A stretch of DNA of 41,146 nt from Conchiformibius kuhniae DSM 17694 (GTDB taxonomy: Bacteria > Pseudomonadota > Gammaproteobacteria > Burkholderiales > Neisseriaceae): positions 18,306 to 59,451 of the forward strand of contig NZ_KE386798.1 in assembly GCF_000428785.1 (NCBI RefSeq), given 5' to 3'. Under the pieces are notes generated by a model. The model made no database searches and was not told the DNA's origin. It was given only the letters and a program-made list of their open reading frames with translations. Positions 1 through 9,600 of the stretch are shown piece after piece; position 1 is the first letter of the stretch, and each line of letters opens with the position of its first letter. A program made the position numbers and the translations under genes.

Positions 1-36
1 GTCTTAATCCCCTAATGATGGGGCGGGTTTTCCGAC
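1..36 (-). CRISPR. Leader-proximal CRISPR repeat of an array running left out of the window
   Basis: Read on the minus strand this is a 36-base unit that starts GTCGGAAAACCCG and ends AGGGGATTAAGAC. It contains a short hairpin with CCCC and GGGG arms around ATCATTA (minus strand), as in many class 1 repeats. Only one copy lies in the window, so repeat status rests on three points: its form and 36-nt length; the leader-like AT-rich DNA beside it; and the match of that DNA to the DNA at the far right end beside cas1/cas2. The array itself would extend leftward beyond base 1. The repeat boundaries are inferred. Confidence 0.72.
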
Positions 37-175
37 TGCGGAGTCTTGTTTTTCTGTTAAAAATCAATTCCCTGTAGGTTAAGATTTGTAAATTCAAATC
101 TTAACAAAGATAAACAATTTTTGACAAATTAAAGACCAAACCGGCACGGTCGGAAGCATGCCGCACGCAGCAGAA
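37..175 (-). promoter_or_regulatory. CRISPR leader, left array
   Basis: AT-rich DNA between the repeat at 1-36 and the PepSY gene. Its reverse complement aligns over about 120 bases with the right-hand end of the window, sharing blocks such as TTTGGTCTTTAAT, AAAATTGTTTAT and TTTGTTAAGATT. A promoter-like pair reads toward the repeat: TTGTCA (complement of 122-127) and TAAGAT (complement of 98-103), 18 bases apart. An 11-base perfect inverted repeat (78-88 with 95-105, arms GTTAAGATTTG) overlaps the -10 element. A near-match to the IHF consensus (one mismatch) lies at 62-74. These elements fit a leader that drives array transcription and guides spacer insertion. Confidence 0.72.
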
Positions 176-270
176 AACAATCCGCCAAGACTAACACAAT
201 TTCTGCTTTCGGGCAAGGTGTGTGCGGAAAAACGCGGGGCATCGGTTTGCTTTTCGCAGGCGGCACGGGC

Positions 271-310
271 AAAAAACCGCTATTCCCAACGGCGCGGAAA
301 TAACGGTTTG
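271..310 (-). terminator. Rho-independent terminator of the PepSY gene
   Basis: On the minus strand an imperfect stem with AAACCG/CGGTTT ends and a GC-containing loop is followed by a T run. It lies 22-61 bases past the stop codon of the PepSY gene. The rest of 176-331 shows no gene or other recognisable signal. Confidence 0.6.
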
Positions 311-331
311 ATTTAATTGGGACGGTGCGTT

Positions 332-643
332 TTAGTCGTCCAAGCGGGCGGAGCGGATTTTGCCGGTTTTGGCATCGACTTTGACATCGTATTCGCGACC
401 GTTGCGGGTGCGAACTTCCACATCGAAATACGCGCCTTTGCGGGTGCTGTATTCGAAATCCACGCTTTTTGCCGTGCCGCCGCCAACGTGGGCAACGGCT
501 TTTTGTGCGGCTTTTTGGTGGCTGATGTATTTGGCGCGGTGTTGGCGGTAGTGGCGGTCGTCGTCATCGGCAAAAGACGGTGCGGCAGCACCGAACGCAA
601 GTGCGGCAAACAGAGCGGTGTAAACAGATTTGGATTTCAACAT
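332..643 (-). CDS. PepSY-domain secreted small protein
   Basis: A 103-residue protein. Residues 1 to about 24 form a signal peptide (LKSKS, then a hydrophobic Ala/Phe stretch ending SFADDDD). The rest is a single PepSY-type module: a helix with HQKAAQKAVAHV, then strand motifs VDFEYSTRKGAYFDVEV and YDVKVDAKTGKI. PepSY modules are usually periplasmic and are thought to inhibit proteases or bind metals or ligands; the target here is unknown. I chose the ATG at 641-643 because an AAGGA box sits just upstream; the longer frame to 748 has no such site. The gene stands alone between the left CRISPR leader and a leftward transporter gene. Confidence 0.85.
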   Translation of the reverse strand: MLKSKSVYTALFAALAFGAAAPSFADDDDRHYRQHRAKYISHQKAAQKAVAHVGGGTAKSVDFEYSTRKGAYFDVEVRTRNGREYDVKVDAKTGKIRSARLDD

Positions 644-805
644 TTTGTTTTCCTTGATGAGATTGCGGGTGGGTGTGTGAAAAGCGGCATGATAGCAGAT
701 TCGGGGCGCGGTGCGTTTAAGGGGTGGATAAATTTTGTAAAACCACATTCACATTTTGATTGTTGTTTTCTATTTATCCGACCCTTTGCGTTGTGTATGA
801 TGGCG

Positions 806-2293
806 TTACCAAATATCGGTTTTGATTTTGCGTTTCAACACGGGGTGTTCGGCAAGTTTGAAAACGGGTTCTTTGCCAAGCTTGCGTTTGACGGTGTAGT
901 CTTTGAGCAGCAGCAGCACCAGTTTGTGCAGCAGGGCGATGGCAATCAGGTTAATCAGTGCCATGATGCCCATGGTCAGGTCGCCCATGTCCCACACCAG
1001 TGCGGATTCGCTGACCGCGCCAAAATACACGAAGCCCAATACCAGCATGCGGAAGACGGTCATGACGGTGGTGTTGTCGCGGATAAACTGCATATTGGAT
1101 TCGGCATAGGCGTAGTTGCCCAAGATGGACGAGAAACAGAACAGGAACAAGACGGCCGCCAAAAAGTATTGCGCCCATGTGCCGACGTGTTGGGTGAGCG
1201 CGGCTTGGGTGAGCTGGACGCCGCTCAAACCGGCTGTGGCAGACATGTCCGACAACAAAATGATGAAGGCGGTGCAGGAGCAGACAATCATGGTATCGAC
1301 AAACACGCCGAGCATTTGAATCATGCCTTGCGAAACGGGGTGTTGCACATCGGCGGCGGCGGCGGCATTGGGCGCGGAACCCATGCCCGCTTCGTTGGAA
1401 AACAGCCCGCGTTTGATGCCCAGCATCATCGCTTGCGAAATCATCGCGCCGAGCAGCCCGCCCGCCGCCGCTTTGCCGCTAAAGGCGTCGGCGAAAATCA
1501 TGCCGAACATTTGGGGCAGCAGGTTCAGATTGGTTACAATCACAAACAGTGCCAGCAGCAGATACAGCCCCGCCATCAGGGGAACGACCAGCTCCGCCAC
1601 CCGTGAAATGCGCTTGATGCCACCGAAAATCACGGGCGCGGACAAAATCACCAGCACTGCGCCGAGCATCAGCGCATAATCGCGCCATTGCGCTTGCGCC
1701 GCTTCGCCGGTAAAGCCCGCCGCCGCCTGTAGGGACGACACAATGGTGTTTGCCTGAATCGCATTGAACACGAAGCCGAAGCAGCTAATCAGGCTCACGG
1801 CAAACAGCATGCCCAGCCATTTTTTGCCCAAGCCCTGCGTGATGTAGTAAGCCGGCCCGCCGCGAAAACCGCCCGCACCGTCGCGGACTTTGAACAACTG
1901 CGCCAAAGAAGACTCGGCAAAAGCCGAACTCATGCCAATCAGCGCGGTCAGCCACATCCAAAACACCGCACCGGGCCCACCCGCCGTGATGGCGATGGCA
2001 ACACCGGCGATGTTGCCCGTACCGACACGGCTTGCCAAGTCCGTTACAAAAGCCTGAAAAGCCGTGATGCTGCCCGCCTGCTTGGGATTGCGGCGGCTGC
2101 CCTTCATCTCGGCGATGCTTTGCCCGAACAAACGGATTTGCACAAAACCCGTTGCCAGCGTGAAAAACAGCCCCACGCCCAATAAAATCCACACCAAAGC
2201 GTCCCAAAGCGGGCTGCTGAGCGCATTGACCGAACAATGCACGCCGTCCCAAAAATCTGCTTGTTGGCCACAGGGCAAGTCTTTGTTATACAT
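806..2293 (-). CDS. AGCS-family sodium:alanine/glycine symporter
   Basis: A 495-residue inner-membrane protein of the alanine-or-glycine:cation symporter family (AlsT/YaaJ type). These carriers import small amino acids with Na+. Visible family signatures include GSITAFQAFVTDLASRVGTGNIAGVA (about 75-100), GGPGAVFWMWLTALIGMSSAF (about 104-124), FRGGPAYYI, and GLFSNEAGMGSAPNAAAAA with the conserved asparagine and glycines. About ten hydrophobic segments are present and the length is normal for the family. The ATG at 2291-2293 gives the expected N-terminal extracytoplasmic segment; its ribosome site is weak. The exact substrate cannot be told from the sequence. Confidence 0.9.
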   Translation of the reverse strand: MYNKDLPCGQQADFWDGVHCSVNALSSPLWDALVWILLGVGLFFTLATGFVQIRLFGQSIAEMKGSRRNPKQAGSITAFQAFVTDLASRVGTGNIAGVAIAITAGGPGAVFWMWLTALIGMSSAFAESSLAQLFKVRDGAGGFRGGPAYYITQGLGKKWLGMLFAVSLISCFGFVFNAIQANTIVSSLQAAAGFTGEAAQAQWRDYALMLGAVLVILSAPVIFGGIKRISRVAELVVPLMAGLYLLLALFVIVTNLNLLPQMFGMIFADAFSGKAAAGGLLGAMISQAMMLGIKRGLFSNEAGMGSAPNAAAAADVQHPVSQGMIQMLGVFVDTMIVCSCTAFIILLSDMSATAGLSGVQLTQAALTQHVGTWAQYFLAAVLFLFCFSSILGNYAYAESNMQFIRDNTTVMTVFRMLVLGFVYFGAVSESALVWDMGDLTMGIMALINLIAIALLHKLVLLLLKDYTVKRKLGKEPVFKLAEHPVLKRKIKTDIW

Positions 2294-2362
2294 AATTTGT
2301 TTTCTTTTGGTTTTGGCAAACGGCGCATATTGTAAAGAAAAAACACAGACCTTTGTCTAACT

Positions 2363-3046
2363 TTACATTTCAAGAGCGCGGCGCGGGGGCAGGGCGGTGA
2401 GCCTGCGCGTCAGCACGTTCAGCAGCACGCCGTAGGCGGGCAGGAACAATGCCATGCCAATCAACAGCTTAAACAGATAATCCACCCAAGCGATGTGTCC
2501 CCAGTTCGCCGCCATAAACGGGTCGCTGCCACCGTGAAACGCCACCGCGAAAAACAGCAGCGTGTCCGCGCCGTTGCCGACAAAAGTGGATGCGGCGGGC
2601 GCAACCCACCACGTTTTCAAACGGCGCAAACGGTCAAATACGGCAATATCCAGCAGTTGTCCGACCGCATAAGCCGTGAAACTCGCCAGCGCGATGCGGA
2701 ACACAAACAAATTAAACGCCGCCAACGAAGCCCAGCCCGTCCACGCGCCGTTGTGGAACAGCACCGACAAGACGTAAGACAACAGCAGCGCAGGCAGCAT
2801 CACCCAAAAAATAATTTTACGCGCTAAAGGCTTGCCGAAAATCCGCACCGTCAAATCGGTGGCGAGAAAAATAAACGGAAAGCTGAACGCGCCCCAAGTG
2901 GAATGCACTTCGTAGCCCTTGGGCAGGGTAACGGTAAACGGGAATTGCACCAGATAATTGCTGGCGGCGATGATGGTGATGTGGAACAAAATCAGCCAAA
3001 ACAGGGCGTTGCTTTGTTGGGCGGGTGAGAAGGCGTAGTGTGTCAT
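2363..3046 (-). CDS. yhhQ: Queuosine precursor transporter (YhhQ family)
   Basis: A 227-residue membrane protein of the COG1738/YhhQ family, which imports the queuosine precursors preQ0/preQ1. Six or so hydrophobic segments are visible, with family features such as SNYLVQFPF, GAFSFPFIFLATDLTVRIFGK and the FVGNGADTLLFFAVAF stretch. The ATG at 3044-3046 (MTHYAF) is chosen; the frame runs on upstream through a repeat hairpin that is clearly non-coding. The next gene upstream on the same strand is queF, which uses preQ0, so the pair makes sense as uptake plus reduction. The 124-base gap between them carries a dRS3-like hairpin. Confidence 0.88.
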   Translation of the reverse strand: MTHYAFSPAQQSNALFWLILFHITIIAASNYLVQFPFTVTLPKGYEVHSTWGAFSFPFIFLATDLTVRIFGKPLARKIIFWVMLPALLLSYVLSVLFHNGAWTGWASLAAFNLFVFRIALASFTAYAVGQLLDIAVFDRLRRLKTWWVAPAASTFVGNGADTLLFFAVAFHGGSDPFMAANWGHIAWVDYLFKLLIGMALFLPAYGVLLNVLTRRLTALPPRRALEM

Positions 3047-3110
3047 GGTGTTTCTCAAAGTCAAACGGGGGCAGCGTTTGCAGGCTGGCTGAAGACGCGC
3101 AAACCCTTGT

Positions 3111-3142
3111 GCCGTCATTCCTGCATTCGCGGGAATGACGGC
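3111..3142. repeat. dRS3-like hairpin repeat
   Basis: An inverted repeat, GCCGTCATTCC and GGAATGACGGC arms around TGCATTCGCG, between yhhQ and queF. The core matches the neisserial dRS3 form ATTCCC-N8-GGGAAT with one mismatch. The same hairpin forms the inner arms of the two 199-bp elements at 11520 and 29114. It could also weaken transcription between the two queuosine genes. Confidence 0.7.
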
Positions 3143-3170
3143 GTAGGATTTTAAAAATAAAAGGGAAAAA

Positions 3171-3641
3171 TCAGCGCATATCGTGGCGCAGCAGACGTTC
3201 CCGCGCCATGTCCGCAAACGGCGTGTCGGGACGGCCATAATTGGCAAACGGGTGAATGGCAATGCCGCCGCGCGGGGTGAATTCACCAAATACTTCAATA
3301 TATTTGGGATTCATCAGCGCAATCAGGTCTTTCATGATGACGTTCACGCAGTCTTCGTGAAAATCGCCATGGTTGCGGAAGCTGAACAGATACAGTTTCA
3401 AAGACTTGCTTTCCACCATTTTTACATCGGGAATGTAGCGGATGGTGATGGTGGCAAAATCGGGTTGACCCGTCATCGGGCATAAGCTGGTAAATTCGGG
3501 ACAAACAAATTTGACAAAATAATCATTGTCTTGATGTTTGTTGTCAAAGGCTTCCAGCACTTCGGGCGCGTAATCCGAACGGTATTCGGTTTCGCGCTGC
3601 CCGAGCAGGGTCAAGCCGTGCAGTTCTTGATGGTTTCTCAT
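3171..3641 (-). CDS. queF: NADPH-dependent 7-cyano-7-deazaguanine reductase QueF
   Basis: A 156-residue cytosolic enzyme that reduces preQ0 to preQ1 in queuosine biosynthesis. It is the short, unimodular (YkvM-type) QueF. The SLCPMTGQPDF block holds the catalytic Cys54 and Asp61, equal to Cys55/Asp62 of the Bacillus enzyme. ESKSLKLYLFSFRNHGDFHED is the family nucleotide/substrate motif. The start ATG at 3639-3641 gives the standard N-terminus. It lies upstream of yhhQ on the same strand; queA, which uses the product after insertion in tRNA, is 11 kb away. Confidence 0.95.
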   Translation of the reverse strand: MRNHQELHGLTLLGQRETEYRSDYAPEVLEAFDNKHQDNDYFVKFVCPEFTSLCPMTGQPDFATITIRYIPDVKMVESKSLKLYLFSFRNHGDFHEDCVNVIMKDLIALMNPKYIEVFGEFTPRGGIAIHPFANYGRPDTPFADMARERLLRHDMR

Positions 3642-3731
3642 GGTGTGCCTAGTTTTGATGACGCGGGAGGATTGCGAACCGCGCTGTTAAGGTTGAAAAA
3701 AGCTGTGCCGCTTGGTTGGGGGCGTGCGGGT

Positions 3732-4988
3732 TTATTTTTTCATCGAGTCAAAAAACTCATCGTTGTTTTTGGTTTTGCGGATTTTGTCCAGCAGAAACTC
3801 TGCCGCTTCAATGTCGTCCATCGGGTGCAATACTTTACGCAACAGCCACATGCGCTGGAGCTGGTCTTTGGAAACAAGCAGTTCTTCGCGGCGTGTGCCG
3901 GATTTGTTGATGTTGATGGCGGGGAACACGCGCTTTTCAGCCAGCCTGCGTTCCAAATTCAACTCCATATTGCCCGTGCCTTTAAACTCTTCAAAAATCA
4001 CATCGTCCATGCGGCTGCCGGTGTCCACCAGAGCGGTGGCGATGATGGTGAGCGAACCGCCTTCTTCCACGTTCCGCGCCGCGCCGAAAAAGCGTTTGGG
4101 GCGGTGCAGGGCATTGGCGTCCACGCCGCCGGTGAGAATCTTGCCCGATGCGGGAACAACGGTGTTGTACGCCCGCGCCAAACGGGTGATGCTGTCCAGC
4201 AAAATCACCACGTCTTTTTTGTGTTCCACCATGCGCTTGGCTTTTTCAATCACCATTTCGGCGACTTGCACATGGCGCGATGCGGGTTCGTCAAAGGTGG
4301 ACGCGACCACTTCGCCGCGCACGCTGCGGGTCATTTCGGTTACTTCTTCGGGGCGTTCGTCAATCAGCAGGACGATGAGTTCCACTTCGGGGGCGTTGGC
4401 GGTGATGGCGTGGGCGATGTTTTGCAGCATCACGGTTTTGCCGGATTTGGGCGGGGCGACCAGCAGGGCGCGTTGTCCCAAGCCGATGGGGGAAATCAGG
4501 TCAATCACGCGGCCGGTGATGTTTTCTTCCGCCTTGATGTCGCGCTCGAGTTTGAGCTGGCGGGTGGGGAAAAGCGGGGTGAGGTTTTCAAACAGGACTT
4601 TATGACGGCATTTTTCGGGGTGGTCGCCGTTGATGCTGTCCAAGCGCACAAGGGCGAAATAGCGTTCGTCGTTTTTGGGAACGCGCACCGTGCCTTCAAT
4701 GGTGTCGCCGGTGTGCAGATTGAAGCGGCGGATTTGGTTGGGCGAAACGTAAATATCGTCGGGACACGCCAAATAAGAAGTGTTGGGGCTGCGTAAAAAG
4801 CCGTAGCCGTCCGGCAGGATTTCCAACGTGCCGGAACAGGAAAAGTCCACGCCGTCTTTCATCATCTGGCGCACGATGGCAAACACCAAATCCTGTTTTC
4901 TCAATCGGTTGGCGTTTTCAATGCCGATGCTTTCGGCGTGTTCAATCAGTTGGGTGATGTGTTGGGTTTGGAGTTCGGAAACGTGCAT
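3732..4988 (-). CDS. rho: Transcription termination factor Rho
   Basis: A 418-residue hexameric RNA helicase that ends transcription at Rho-dependent sites. The N-terminal helical part is followed by the cold-shock-like RNA-binding fold (GYGFLR, DDIYVSPNQIRRF). The ATPase core follows, with Walker A APPKSGKT, Walker B VILLDSITRLARAYN, the Q-loop region GGVDANALHRPKRFFGAARN and the R-loop SGTRREELL. I start it at ATG 4986-4988 (MHVSELQ), which matches neisserial Rho; a TTG two codons earlier is possible. It is transcribed away from mtrC, with 369 bases between the two starts. Confidence 0.97.
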   Translation of the reverse strand: MHVSELQTQHITQLIEHAESIGIENANRLRKQDLVFAIVRQMMKDGVDFSCSGTLEILPDGYGFLRSPNTSYLACPDDIYVSPNQIRRFNLHTGDTIEGTVRVPKNDERYFALVRLDSINGDHPEKCRHKVLFENLTPLFPTRQLKLERDIKAEENITGRVIDLISPIGLGQRALLVAPPKSGKTVMLQNIAHAITANAPEVELIVLLIDERPEEVTEMTRSVRGEVVASTFDEPASRHVQVAEMVIEKAKRMVEHKKDVVILLDSITRLARAYNTVVPASGKILTGGVDANALHRPKRFFGAARNVEEGGSLTIIATALVDTGSRMDDVIFEEFKGTGNMELNLERRLAEKRVFPAININKSGTRREELLVSKDQLQRMWLLRKVLHPMDDIEAAEFLLDKIRKTKNNDEFFDSMKK

Positions 4989-5246
4989 AATCAAAAGGGT
5001 GCAATAGGGTGCATGAATTTAATTTAGGGTGGGGATGCGGCGGGGCGGGGAAGTACAGAAAGCCTGTCGGCATGTTCGGGTTGCAGCTTGCGGCAGAAAA
5101 CGGCAAGCACCAAGATAATTTTGCCATTTTAGCGCAAACGGGCACACGCCGTCAAGTAAGGGCTTGGCATGACGGTGCAAATGCCGCATTGCGGCGGCGC
5201 GGGCGTGTTTTCGCAAAGTTTTACAAACAAGATGGGGGAATATCGG

Positions 5247-5252
5247 TATAAT
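5247..5252 (+). promoter_or_regulatory. Candidate mtrC promoter -10 in the rho/mtrC gap
   Basis: A perfect TATAAT lies 106 bases upstream of the mtrC start, with a weak TTACAA (5221-5226) 20 bases before it, longer than ideal. A short inverted repeat, TCGGGC with GCCCGA about 12 bases apart (5287-5311 region), sits between this box and the gene and might be an operator. The rest of the 369-base gap (4989-5357) shows no gene. Notably it has no mtrR-type repressor gene, which in Neisseria sits divergently at this position. Confidence 0.45.
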
Positions 5253-5357
5253 TGGCGGAAACAAATGGTTTTAAAAACAAACGGGTGTTCGGGCATTTGC
5301 TTGGAAGCCCGATTTCCCCTTTGTATTTCAAGTAAATAAAACTTTCAGGAAACATTG

Positions 5358-6647
5358 ATGATGACAGCGATGAAACCGCAACGGCGCGTGTGGCGCTTGA
5401 CGGCTGCGGCAGTGGCGGCGTGTTTGGTGTTGGGTGCTTGTGAAAACAAAAACGAGAAGCGTCAGAAAGAGGCGATGGCGCAAATGGCGGCAAGCAAACC
5501 CACTGTGTCGGTATTGACCGTTTATCCTGCCAATGTTTTGTTGGAAAACGATTTATCCGGCAGGTTGGAGTCGGTTCGCAGCACCGATGTGGTGCCGCAG
5601 ATTACCGGCATCGTGTTGCGCCGTTTGTTTGAAGAAGGGGCGTTTGTGCAGGCGGGGCAGCCGCTTTACCAAATTGACGATGCTTCCTACAGCGCCAATC
5701 TGCAAAGTGCCGAAGCGGCACTGATGACGGCGCAGGCAGCATTGGCGAAGGCGCAGGCAGATGTGGCGCGTTTTCGCCCCTTGGTGGAAGCAGACGCCAT
5801 CAGCAAGCAGGAATGGGACGCGGCGGTGGCGGCGGAGCGTTCCGCACAGGCGCAAATCAAATCCGCCGAAGCGGCGATTCATGCGGCGCAGGTAAACGTG
5901 CGCCACAGCCGGATTGTGGCGCCGATTTCTGGCGAAATCGGTCAATCGTTGGTGGCGGAAGGCGCTTTGGTTAATGCCAACACCACCAAATTGGCAACCA
6001 TCCGCCAAAACGACCCGCTTTATGTGAACATCACCCAATCCGCCGCCGACTTCATCAAGCTCAAACAACAACTGATGAGCGGCGAAAAAGTCCGCAACAG
6101 CGTGGTGGAAGTGGGCATCGTGCTGGAAGACGGCACCGAATACCCGCACAAAGGACGCTTGCTGTTTGCCGAATCCAGCGTGGACAAGGCAACGGGACAA
6201 ATGACGGTGCGGGCGCAAATTCCCAATCCCGACTTATTGCTGATGAGCGGGCTTTATGTGCGCGTCAAACTGCCTTTGGCGGGCATTTTAAACGCGTTTT
6301 TGGTGCCGCAGGGCGCGGTCAGCCGTGGCGAAACGGATACGGTAACCATCGTTACCCCCGAAGGCAAACTCGAGCCGCGCACCGTGAAAATCGGCGGTGA
6401 AAAAAGCGGCAATTGGGTGATTACCGAAGGCTTGAACCCCGGCGACAAAGTGGTTATGGAAGGCGCGATGCTGGTGGGCATGCGCAACGCCGAAACGGTG
6501 GAAACCAAAGAATGGCAGCCGCCCGCAGGTCAGGAAGCACTGTATGCCCCGCCCGCGCCCCCCGCCGCTTCCGATGCCGCAGACGGCGAAGACGCGCCGC
6601 AAGCGGTGGAAACCCTTTCGGGTGAAGACGCCTCCGCAGCAGAATAG
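5358..6647 (+). CDS. mtrC: RND efflux periplasmic adaptor lipoprotein (MtrC-like)
   Basis: A 429-residue membrane-fusion protein that links the inner-membrane pump to the outer-membrane channel. The N-terminus has a lipoprotein signal (VLGAC, lipid Cys about residue 28). Then come the split lipoyl domain (STDVVPQITGIVLRRLFEEGAFVQAGQPLYQID), a long alpha-helical hairpin rich in Ala/Gln (about 105-170), the second lipoyl half (VRHSRIVAPISGEIGQSLV), and beta-barrel and membrane-proximal domains. The C-terminal 45 residues are Pro/Ala-rich. The ATG at 5358 has AGGA seven bases upstream. mtrD follows after 14 bases. Confidence 0.93.
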   Translation: MMTAMKPQRRVWRLTAAAVAACLVLGACENKNEKRQKEAMAQMAASKPTVSVLTVYPANVLLENDLSGRLESVRSTDVVPQITGIVLRRLFEEGAFVQAGQPLYQIDDASYSANLQSAEAALMTAQAALAKAQADVARFRPLVEADAISKQEWDAAVAAERSAQAQIKSAEAAIHAAQVNVRHSRIVAPISGEIGQSLVAEGALVNANTTKLATIRQNDPLYVNITQSAADFIKLKQQLMSGEKVRNSVVEVGIVLEDGTEYPHKGRLLFAESSVDKATGQMTVRAQIPNPDLLLMSGLYVRVKLPLAGILNAFLVPQGAVSRGETDTVTIVTPEGKLEPRTVKIGGEKSGNWVITEGLNPGDKVVMEGAMLVGMRNAETVETKEWQPPAGQEALYAPPAPPAASDAADGEDAPQAVETLSGEDASAAE

Positions 6648-6661
6648 AAGGAATTTCGCGT

Positions 6662-9600
6662 ATGGCCAAGTTTTTTATCGACCGCCCGATTTTTGCATGG
6701 GTGATTTCCATTTTCATCATGATTGCGGGCATCATCGCCATCAGGCAACTGCCCGTGTCGCAATACCCGTCCGTTGCCGCGCCCACCATCACCCTGACCG
6801 CCACCTATCCGGGCGCGTCCGCACAGGTGATGGAAGACAGCGTGCTGGCGGTGATTGAACGCGGCATGAACGGCATCGAAGGCTTGGACTACATGTCCAC
6901 TTCCGCCAACTCGAGCGGTTCCGGCTCGGTGTCGCTCACCTTCACGCCCGACACCAACGAAGATTTGGCGCAGATGAACGTGCAGAACAAGCTCTCGGAA
7001 GTGCAGGCACTGCTGCCTGCCACCGTACAGCAATACGGCGTGAACGTGTCCAAATCGCGCTCCAACTTCCTGATGGTGCTGACGCTCAAATCGCAAAAAC
7101 ACAGCTTGGAAGACATGGCGGATTTTGCCCAGCGCAACGTCGTTCCCGAATTGCAGCGCTTGGAAGGCGTGGGCGCGGTGCGCATGTTTGCCGCCCAACG
7201 TGCCATGCGCGTGTGGATTGACCCGAACAAACTGCAAAACTTCAACCTGTCGTTTGCCGACGTTTCCGCCGCCATCTCCGCACAAAACGCGCAGATTTCC
7301 GCCGGCGCATTGGGCGCCTTGCCCGCCAAAGCGGGGCAGAACATCACCGCCACCATCACCGCCGAAGGCCAGCTTGCCACGCCCGAACAATTCGGCAACA
7401 TCATGCTGCGCAGTGCTGAAAACGGTGCCAACGTGCGTTTGAAAGACGTGGCGCGAATCGAGCTGGGTTCGGAAGCCTACGGTGCCAGCACCCGCCTGAA
7501 CGGCACGCCTTCGGTGGGCATTGCCGTGATGCTGTCCAACAGCGGCAACGCCACCGCCACCGCCCGTTTCGTGCGCGAGCGCATGGCGCAGTTGCAAACC
7601 TATTTCCCCGACGACATCACATGGAGCGCACCCTACGACACCTCCAAATTTGTCGATATTTCCATCGAAAAAGTGGTGAATACGCTGATTGAAGCGATGG
7701 TGCTGGTGTTTTTGGTGATGTTCCTGTTTTTGCAAAACCTGCGCTACACGCTGATTCCGGCAATCGTGGTGCCGATTTCGCTGCTGGGCGCGTTTGCGGG
7801 CATTTATTATTTGAGCATGTCCATCAACGTGCTGACCATGTTTGCGATGGTGTTGGTGATTGGCATTGTGGTGGACGATGCCATCGTGGTGGTGGAAAAT
7901 GTGGAGCGGATTATGGCGGAAGAGGGCTTGCCGCCGCGTGAAGCCACCAAAAAGGCAATGGGGCAGATTTCCGGCGCGGTCATCGGCATTACGGCGGTGC
8001 TGGTGTCGGTGTTTGTGCCGATGGCGATGTTGAACGGGGCGGTGGGCAATATTTTCCGCCAGTTTGCCGCGACCATGGCATTGGCAATCGGTTTTTCGGC
8101 GTTTTTGGCACTGACGCTGACCCCCGCTTTGTGCGCCACCATGCTCAAGCCGGTGCGTGCGGGGCATCATCATGAAAAACGCGGCTTTTTCGGCTGGTTC
8201 AACCGCAAATTCAATGCGGGCAACAAGCGTTATGAAGGCTGGGTGGTGAAATTGCTGCGCCGCACCGGCAGCATGATGGTGGTGTGGCTGGCGTTGCTGC
8301 TGGGGGCGGGCTATGTGTTTACCAAGCTGCCGACTTCGTTTTTGCCCGCCGAAGATTCGGGCAACCTGATGGTGAGCGTGCAACTGCCCGCAGGGGCGAC
8401 CAAAGAGCGCACCGACAAAGTGCTGGCGGAAGTGGAAAAAGTTGCGCTCGACTTTAAAGAAGTAAAAGAAATCATCACCATTTCCGGCTTCAGCTTTTTT
8501 GGAAGCGGGCAGAATATGGCGATGGGCTTTGTGATTTTGAAGGACTGGGACGAGCGTCCGGGCTTGATTTCCGATGCGTCCATCGTGTCGCAACTGATGA
8601 TGAAAAAGCTGATGGAAGGCGCGGTGTCGGACGGCATGGCGATTGCCGCCAATCCGCCGCCGATTCGGGAGCTGGGCAACGGCGGGGTGGAGTTTTACCT
8701 GCAAGACCGCAACGGTGCGGGGCATGAGGCTTTGTTGGCAAAACGCAATGAGCTGATTGGCAAAATCCGTACCAATCCGATGTTCAGCCCGCGCGACACC
8801 CGCGCTGCGGGTTTGGAAGACGCGCCGCAGCTCAAGCTGCACATCGACCGTGAAACGGTTGCCGCGCAGGGGGTGAATTTTTCGGCGGTACGCGGGGTGT
8901 TGGCATCGGCGTTGGGCGGAACGTATGTCAATGATTTTCCGAATAACGGGCGTTTGCAAAAGGTGATGGTGCAGGCGGAAGCCGGTGCGCGGATGCAGCC
9001 GGAGCAGATTTTGGCGCTGACCGTGCCGAACAATCAGGGCAAAGCCGTGCCTTTGTCTACCTTTATGTCGGCGAAATGGGTAAAGGGGCGCGAGCAGAGC
9101 GTGCGTTTCAACGGCTATCCGGCGATGAAGGTGTCCACCGCGCCCGCTTCGGGCTTTTCGAGCGGTCAGGCGATGGCGGAAATCCAGCGTTTGGTCAATG
9201 AAATCGGCGGGGGCAATTACAGTGTGGAATGGGACGGCCAGTCCCGCGAGGAAGCCAAAGGCGAGGCGCAAACGTTGATGTTGTACGCGTTTGTGCTGTT
9301 GGCGGTGTTTTTGGTGTTGGCGGCGCTGTACGAAAGCTGGTCGGTGCCGTTTGCGGTGCTGCTGGTTGCGCCTTTGGGCTTTTTGGGGGTGGTGCTGGGG
9401 GTGTGGTTGCGCAATACGTTCAACAATTCTGTGGGCATTCCGATTGCGTATGCCAATGATATTTATTTTAAGGTGGGCATGATTACGGTCATCGGTCTGA
9501 GTGCGAAAAACGCGATTTTGATTATCGAGTTTGCCAAAGATTTGCAGGCACAGGGGCGTACGGCTATGCAAGCGGCGGTGGAGGCGGCGCATTTGCGTTT

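Noticed and set aside
317..1606. A 429-codon plus-strand frame over the PepSY and symporter genes
   Set aside because: It is antisense to two recognisable genes, crosses their intergenic gap, and has no family resemblance.
6530..9592. A 1020-codon open frame on the minus strand
   Set aside because: It lies entirely opposite mtrC/mtrD. The product is a His/Arg/Gln-rich sequence typical of the antisense of GC-rich coding DNA, and mtrD on the plus strand is unmistakable.
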